Source: Hypericum androsaemum
Taxonomy: Eukaryota; Streptophyta; Magnoliopsida; Malpighiales; Hypericaceae
Assembly (NCBI GenBank): GCA_963995505.1
Contig: OZ023197.1
Location: forward strand, 5,178,121-5,242,120
DNA: 64,000 nt
Direction of reading: 5' to 3'
Below, piece by piece: positions 58,261-64,000 of the stretch (position 1 is its first letter; each line of letters begins with the position of its first letter). The notes beneath the pieces are model-generated. The model was given only the letters and a program-made list of their open reading frames with translations. It did not search any database and was not told where the DNA came from. The translations under genes and the position numbers were made by a program.

Positions 58261-58595
58261 GAGAGTCACAAGTTCTTACTCTGGAGTTCAATTGAGGTGA
58301 TTCAAGTTACTGTATAAAACTGATATATAGATCTACAACTTTGTAATTTATAACTTTTCCAAATTTGAAGTAAAAGGACGTCGAAAATATGTTTGAAGCC
58401 ACGAGTCGATCGAGCTACGGAAATATATTTTGGTTGGGAGACAACAAGTTCTTACTCATGAGTCTGATTAAGGGGATTCAAGTTGTTGTGCGAAGGTGAG
58501 ATGTATATCTACAACTTTGTAGTTTATGACTTCTCCAAATTCTGAGTGAAAAGATGTCGAAAATATGTTTGAAGTCAATAGTCGATCGAATTACA
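58261..58595. repeat. Two inverted copies of the 164-bp satellite unit
   Basis: gtcgaaaatatgtttgaagtcaa and atctacaactttgtagtttatgac are the reverse complement of the 14151-14700 unit. The two units lie at about 58261-58432 and 58434-58595. Confidence 0.85.
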
Positions 58596-58604
58596 AGCCC
58601 AGGT

Positions 58605-58745
58605 TATCTAAAATGACATGCTCATGTTATATCAAATGACATGCACATGTTATATCGAATGGCATTCTCAGGTTATGTCAAATGGCATGTACACATTATA
58701 TGAAATGGCATGCCCATGTTCCGTCAAATGGCATGTCAGATTAAT
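58605..58745. repeat. Minisatellite, about 25-bp unit
   Basis: aaatgacatgctcatgttatatc repeats about five times with drift. Confidence 0.8.
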
Positions 58746-58964
58746 ATTGAATCAAACATAATTAATCAAATAATAGGTCTGATTATGATTAAATGACATG
58801 TCTAGTTACGTAAATGGCATGTCTGATTATGATAATATTAATTAATACTTTTAATAAAAAATTATTTAAATAATATATCAATTTGATTTGTTAAAATATA
58901 ATATACCAATTTTATTTAAAGATTAAAAAAAGCAAAGGTGGGATCCGCGCATCTCATCCCTAAT

Positions 58965-60190
58965 TAGGGGTGAGGATACATCGGTTTGATGGTTTTTGCC
59001 CACTTTCTAACGCCGACACCGATTAGCCAAATTTTCTCAAAGTTCAACCAATGGTGACACGGTATTGGGCAATACCAGCGGTGACACGGTGTGTCGGTGA
59101 AACACATGAACGGTCGGGTTGGCGGTGTCCGACAAGCTCAACATTTTTTCCCCAAAAACTGACTTTGGCCCAAAAATTGCAGGTTTTATCATTGCATTAA
59201 ATCAGTTGTTGAAGTATTCATCTAAAACTAAAGGTTGAAATCCATTATGCAAAGACTCACCTACATAGAACGACGTAGATTTCTGGCGATTTAGATTTTA
59301 GAGTTCTAATCGATTTGGGAAAATAGTGGACCGAGTAAGAGGAGGAGTGTTATAGGGATAATCGAGAGGAGGAGAATCAAAGAGTGATTGGGAATTCTGG
59401 CTCTAGGGTTCCTATCGAAGAAATTGGGGATCGGGAATTGGCATTCGTTTCAGCTGACCAGATGAGGAAGAAAGGATCGAGTGACATATCGTTTGAAGCA
59501 CCTGGTATTGTGATCATCGAAAAGGAAACGACGTCGCTCCAAGGCGTTGAAGGAAACGTTGTCGTTTGAGCCTTCGGTTTACTTATCTTTCTCAAAAAAA
59601 ATGTTGGCCATAGTATGTTAGGCCCATTTCCCTTTTTTGTTTTACTGGCCTATTTCATTGTTAAGGGCGGTTCGGACTTGTCGTCACTTATTTGGGTGCC
59701 ATCCCATAAGTCCATTATTATATAAATAAAGAAAGGCCAGCTCTTGGAAAGACAACAAATCCTCTCTCTCCCTCCTAAATCTCTTTTTCTCTCACCGCCA
59801 TTTTAGGAGCTCCCTGGAACTTACGTATCAAGGAGCTGCGAACGATGGAGATGCTAAAAGGGAAGAGGAGCTGCGGAGTTCGAGAGACGGGAGAAGGGAG
59901 AAGAAGATGGAGAAGGGAGAACGAGTGGAAGAAGGAGGAGAAGGATTGAGAAGATTTTCTATCCAAGTTCTGTTTATATATATATATATATACTAAAATG
60001 CCGTCGTTACACTCGGTGTTTCAGTGTGTCGGGTTGGGAAAAAACGACACCAAACCACCACCGATAACATCGATTTAGCTTCAAAATCAATCCACCACAC
60101 CATTTTTACGGTCGGGTTGATGTTTGGCGGTGTATCGGCTAGGTCGGGTTGTCGGGTTTGCAGTTTTGGTCGGGTTTATCCTCACCCCTA
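58965..60190. mobile_element. hAT-like TIR element
   Basis: Both ends read TAGGGGTGAGGATA inward. Subterminal regions are full of gtcgggtt/aacccgac and acaccg/cggtgt motifs in both orientations. A weak 8-bp duplication is possible (catcccta and cattcctt). The interior has a gene-like TATA (ttatataaata near 59718) and CT-rich leader but no known coding text. Confidence 0.7.
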
Positions 60191-60357
60191 CATTCCTTCT
60201 CTCCCCAGCTGTCATCATGTGCAAGTTATCATTCCTTCTCTCTCCAGTTGCCACCATCCCTTTTTCCTCTTTTCTTACTGTTTTGCCATTTTCTATTCGG
60301 CAAAGGATTTGACTACCTGTACTGAATCCGGGCCCCCTATTTATCGTAATTATTATT

Positions 60358-61492
60358 AGGAAAATTTACTCTCGACCCCTTAGGATTTGCTTAAATCACT
60401 GTTTTAACTCCTCATATTTTGAAACCCAAACTTTGGCCCCCTAGTTTGCTTTTATTGAACTGTAAGGCCCCTCGCTGATGTCATCATTTGATTTTTTATT
60501 TAAAAAATGACTATTATACCCTTCAATAAAAAAATTAAAAAATGCATCAAAGCTGGGGACCTTCTCGAGGATCTTCTTTCTCTTGCCATTCGTTGCCGGC
60601 AACCAAAAAATCCATCGGAGAAGCCTCGAAGATTGGGACTCCGCCCCATGAAGCCTCCTCCCATTATGGATAATGAACGCGAGGGCCTCAACAACATCGC
60701 AGGTGAACAACATCGGTGAAGATCCCATCGGCTCCGGACCCCGCTGCCACGTCTAAGTAGTCAGCAACGGCGGGGATTCTCAGACTTCACCCTAAGGAAA
60801 GTCTTGAGACAGAATAGATGCGACGACGACGGAAGACCGGATGTAGACCACAACGGAAGAGGGGTAGTAATAGACGTGATGACGATAGAAGACCGGAGGG
60901 ACAACCGAAGTGGGTGTAGAATCGGGAGACTTGGTAGTGCTTGTAGCTTGAAGAGGAGGAGGATGGAGAGACTCCGTCGTCGCTGTTAATCGATGCCGCC
61001 GATGGTGAGGCGGACCGGAGATGGAGATAAGGGGAGACAGAGCCGGCGATTGAGAGTGAAAGTTTTTTTTTGATTTTTTAAGGGTAGGATCGTCATTTCC
61101 ATGAACAAAAAATAATAAATCGAATGATGACATCGTCGAGGGGTCTTAGAGTTCAATAAAAGCAAACTAGGAGGGCCAAAGTTTGAGTTTCGAAACAGGA
61201 GGGGTTAAAACAATGATTTAGGCAAACTCCAGAGGATCGAGCAGGGACGGATGTAGTTTAGAAGATGTGGGGGCAATTGCCCCCACACAAAAAAAATTAT
61301 GGGTTTATATTTAATAAAAAAAAAAAGGTTTGCCCCCAATGATATTAACTAGTTTGCCCCCACAATTGAAAAAAGGACAAAATTGCCTAAGGGTAAAATT
61401 AGACATTGTTAATTTCATGAAATACATAAGCATTTTGCCCCGTAGTATAAATTTTCTGGATCCGTCCCTGGAGTCGAGAGTAATTTTTCCTT
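60358..61492. mobile_element. Mutator-like element with a nested MITE in its right TIR
   Basis: TIRs of about 150 bp: aggaaaatttactctcgac from the left and aaggaaaaattactctcga from the right. They are aligned through caaactttggccccctagtttgcttttattgaa to the tgatgtcatcattcgat block. The 9-bp flank ATTATTATT occurs on both sides (60349-60357, 61493-61501), though low in complexity. The right TIR is split by the MITE 61242-61470. The interior (60540-61080) is GC-rich and may be captured host sequence, but the short frames there are not recognised. Confidence 0.8.
61242..61470. mobile_element. hAT-type MITE nested in a TIR
   Basis: 229 bp with 11-bp perfect inverted ends CAGGGACGGAT. Flanking octamers ggatcgag and gagtcgag match at 6 of 8 positions. 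Removing it rejoins the outer TIR (ctcga|gagtaattttt). Confidence 0.85.
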
Positions 61493-61499
61493 ATTATTA

Positions 61500-62640
61500 T
61501 TATGTCTTTAACCAAAATATTATTATTATTATTATTATGTCTTTACTAGATCCGGGGTCAACCTCCGATGGTTTTTTAAAATCATGGTTTTTGCACTAGT
61601 TGGGAAATACTTGCACAAATAAAAGGATATTAAAGAGAAATTGCTTCCGGGGCTAGCACGTGCTTCCGGGGCTAGCACGTGCCTACGTGCTACCCAACAT
61701 ATGATAAAAAGGGAAAATACTCAAATAGTGGAATAGGTTTATATAGTTTTAGCAAGAATGTTCGAGAAGAAAATTGGCATTTTTACATACATTTGGAAAA
61801 TTGGAAGGGAAAAAAATATGCTTCGGAACAAAACAAAAGAGCCTATTTGAAGAATGTGGTGAGGTGAAACTCGAAAGAATATTAGAGGATGACCAAGAAC
61901 AACTTTTTTATCTTTTACTAACTAGAGTTAACTAACCCGAGTTAGCATTTTTTCTCCTTTACATGCTGAGGCAATCTTCTGTGATAGCAGCAATTCAGTC
62001 TGAATTTTGTTTAATCACATTTTCGGCGACCTACACATTCTGATGCTCTGAAGCTGCAAAGTGCATGGTATTACGAAATAGTTTGTAGTCGAAATAGTTT
62101 GTAGTATAACGATAATAGTTGTTAGTAAAATTTAAAGAAGTTCAAGGTTTACATTCTAGTATGGTGTAAATTTTTTTTTAAAATGCATGGTCTCCCTTTT
62201 GATACAAGTTCGGATACAGATTTGAACTAGACCATTTATTTATGTATCAATTAATCTAAATTTAAATATGATATTATGGTAATAAATCTTAACTTTTTAA
62301 TAATATTACATTTTTATTGTCCGAATTTGAAATATTTGATTAAATTAGAACAATCTCTTTACGAATTTACAAATTAATAACACTATGCATTATTTTACGG
62401 TAGTGTCTCATGAGCCATGTATTTTTAAGGGGAAATGTGACAAACAATTAAATCAATGATGGTGAGAAAGTAAATTATTAGGTTAAATTCCATTTTACAA
62501 CATTTTGATACATCGGTGTCTTGTAATTCTAAATTCTTCAATAAGGTAACAAAGATTTTACTTTGAATAAAAACCAACGGACACCCGCTATTCCTAACTA
62601 CTTAAGCTCACACTAATAATTTTATCTGTATTTTATGCGA
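61500..62640. other. AT-rich spacer, no gene seen
   Basis: It holds a direct repeat of about 20 bp, gcttccggggctagcacgt, twice at 61644-61682. There is otherwise no supported frame. ORF 61679-61867 looks spurious. Confidence 0.6.
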
Positions 62641-62649
62641 CATCAATAA

Positions 62650-63030
62650 TTTTAGTACAAATTATTTTCAGGTCTCTGACATTTGGTCGCCCTTTCCTAA
62701 GTTCTTGGTTTTTAAAAAATGATTGTCCCGTTCCTAAGTTTTGATGATAATAGACTCTCTGCTTCTTGGAAACGGAATATTCATTTTTCTCCGACGAACT
62801 TCCACTTGAAAAGACATAAATATCCCTCCCAAATAAAAAAAGGGCAAACTATTCTCACGTCCTTGGCCTTTGGTCACCCTCTTCTAGGATCTCTGACTTT
62901 TGGAAAAAGATTATACCGTCCCTAAGTTTGATAATAATAAACTCTCGGATCCCTGGAGCCAGAATATTCCATATTCTCTGGCGAACCCCCACTTGAAAAG
63001 ACTAAATTGTCCCCTCTTTATAAAAAAATA
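62650..63030. repeat. Tandemly repeated Mutator-like TIR
   Basis: Two units read tctctgacatttggtcgcc ... taagttttgatgataatagactct ... cccacttgaaaagac (62672-62815 and 62868-63005). The unit resembles 30195-30255. No opposing TIR lies before the window ends, so an element may extend past 64000. Confidence 0.55.
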
Positions 63031-63128
63031 AAAAAATCTTTTTTCCCCTTCTCTCTTCATCTTCTATACCCTCCATCTTCAATTAAAACTCACACCCAAA
63101 TAAATCAAAACAAACAGATAATCTAAAA

Positions 63129-63680
63129 CTAAAACTTGAAATCAAAACTAATTAAAACATTAACTAGCACGGTTGCCCTTTCTTTCTTCATCTTCGTCAC
63201 CGGCTGGCCGCTCTCCTCGATGTTGCCGCTTCCGAAGGCATACTTTGTGGAGCTCGATGACGACGGCCAGGCCTCCGCTTCGGGAGGCATACTTCGTGTA
63301 GCTCGACGATGCAGTCCGGAAAGCCCGACGTCACTTACAACGTCCATTTCTATGATTTTCCCCAATTTTTTTAAGTTTCCATTTTTTAGGATTTTAGTGA
63401 TTCTTGGATTTGCAGATTCCAATTGTTCTCTTGACAGATTCCGAGGGTTATAGCCATTCATTCTTTGATTTTTAGTTTCTGGTTTGGTTTTGGAGTTGGA
63501 ATTAAAGACGAAAAGAAAAAAGCTTGACCCATAATACAAAAATGGCGAAGAAGGGCGACGAGGGGATGCTGGATTTGGAGACCCACTTCGCCTTCTACGG
63601 TCACGGCCTCCCAGATCCTCTTCTTTTCGCTCATGCTCCTCCACTACGGTCCTCCCATGTTCGATGTCAGATTCGGTCAC
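63129..63680 (-). other. Open frame of 183 codons, doubtful
   Basis: Minus-strand frame with low-complexity Arg/Ser/Pro text, overlapping the DUF962-like piece on the other strand. It includes a duplicated ggaggcatacttcgtgtagctcgac block (63235-63305). I do not believe it is a gene. Confidence 0.2.
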
Positions 63681-63700
63681 GGCCTCGTCATCAACGTTGG
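63542..63700 (+). pseudogene. DUF962/Mpo1-like gene fragment, internally deleted
   Basis: Frame 1 begins M-A-K-K-G-D-E-G-M-L-D-L-E-T-H-F-A-F-Y-G, the start of plant DUF962 (Mpo1-like, a family linked to fatty-acid alpha-oxidation of phytosphingosine). It then jumps to Q-I-L-F-F-S-L-M-L-L-H-Y-G-P-P and G-L-V-I-N-V-G-F-F in another frame, which resembles a later membrane helix of the same family. The stretch between them in the normal protein is missing. A catcaacgttgggttctt repeat (about 63690 and 63722) follows. Non-functional, and probably carried by a Mutator-like element. Confidence 0.5.
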
Positions 63701-63732
63701 GTTCTTCTCCACGCTCTTTTCATCAACGTTGG

Positions 63733-64000
63733 GTTCTTGTTTCCCTAAATTGATTTAGGAATTTTTGTTTGTTTCTTGGGTTCGTTTCCACTCATTTATT
63801 GATTGAAAGTTTTAGAAGTTTATAATTGTTGAAGAAGTATGAATTTAGGGATGAAGGTTTTTTTTTTAATTGTTGAAGACGATGTTGGAGGTTAGGGATG
63901 AAGTTCTTTTAGTTTTAGGGAAGACGAAGATTGAGCTGGATGGAATTTTGTTTTTTTAAAGAATTTTTTGTCGTTTTTTTTTTTATTGGGAGGACATTTT
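63733..64000. other. Right window edge, no gene resolved
   Basis: T-rich sequence, possibly the interior of a Mutator-like element continuing beyond the window. Confidence 0.4.

Noticed and set aside
58605..58745. CRISPR-like regular repeat array
   Set aside because: Units are contiguous and drifting with no unique spacers. A plant minisatellite is the better reading.
59377..59595. Overlapping frames on both strands in the hAT-like element as a gene
   Set aside because: Short, unrecognised, on both strands, and without conserved motifs.

Overview
The window is plant nuclear DNA, most likely from a eudicot. The evidence is GT-AG introns, AT-rich spacers, single-exon plant-specific genes and a heavy load of Ty1/copia, Ty3/gypsy-like, Mutator-like, hAT-like, Helitron and LINE sequence. 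Only four genes look intact. Almost everything else is transposon sequence, much of it nested, plus fragments of host genes.

Layout. Positions 1-9066 hold a minus-strand Ty1/copia element (copia A) broken by four later insertions. Each of the four is framed by an exact target-site duplication, and removing them restores the order and frame of the flanking pol sequence. Its 5' LTR and flank are then tandemly duplicated (8605-10782). Positions 11652-12976 carry an intronless gene of unknown function behind a duplicated promoter. A 164-bp tandem array (14151-14700) and a second, plus-strand copia element (copia B, 15700-21795) follow. Positions 21857-25142 hold a broken ATL-type RING-H2 gene, a Helitron 3' end, and a Mutator-like element carrying an NHL/LEA_2 gene fragment. 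Positions 27618-28478 encode a paralogue of the first unknown gene. Positions 28500-33170 contain LINE and hAT-like debris. Positions 33170-39028 are an LTR element that keeps a protease-like region but stops where reverse transcriptase should begin.

The gene-rich core is 42159-51730. A six-exon gene for TFIIF subunit beta (RAP30) lies tail-to-tail with a four-exon gene for a SANT-domain protein of the POWERDRESS (NCOR1-like) type. A Helitron end sits about 190 bp upstream of the TFIIF-beta start. From 52000 to the end the DNA is again mobile: a TIR element; an hAT-like element with a gene-carrying Mutator-like element nested in it (first exon of a caffeoylshikimate esterase/monoacylglycerol lipase-like gene); another copy of the TG...CA element seen inside copia A; LINE ORF1 debris; satellite units; and further TIR elements, one with a nested hAT MITE. 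At the right edge is a broken DUF962/Mpo1-like fragment.

The genes do not form a pathway. TFIIF-beta acts in RNA polymerase II initiation and elongation, and the SANT protein is expected to act in histone-deacetylase complexes, so both are nuclear transcription factors that happen to be neighbours. I see no convincing new enzymatic or defence system. The most notable features are the readable insertion history, four host-gene captures or remnants, a promoter duplication and an in-frame repeat in the SANT gene.
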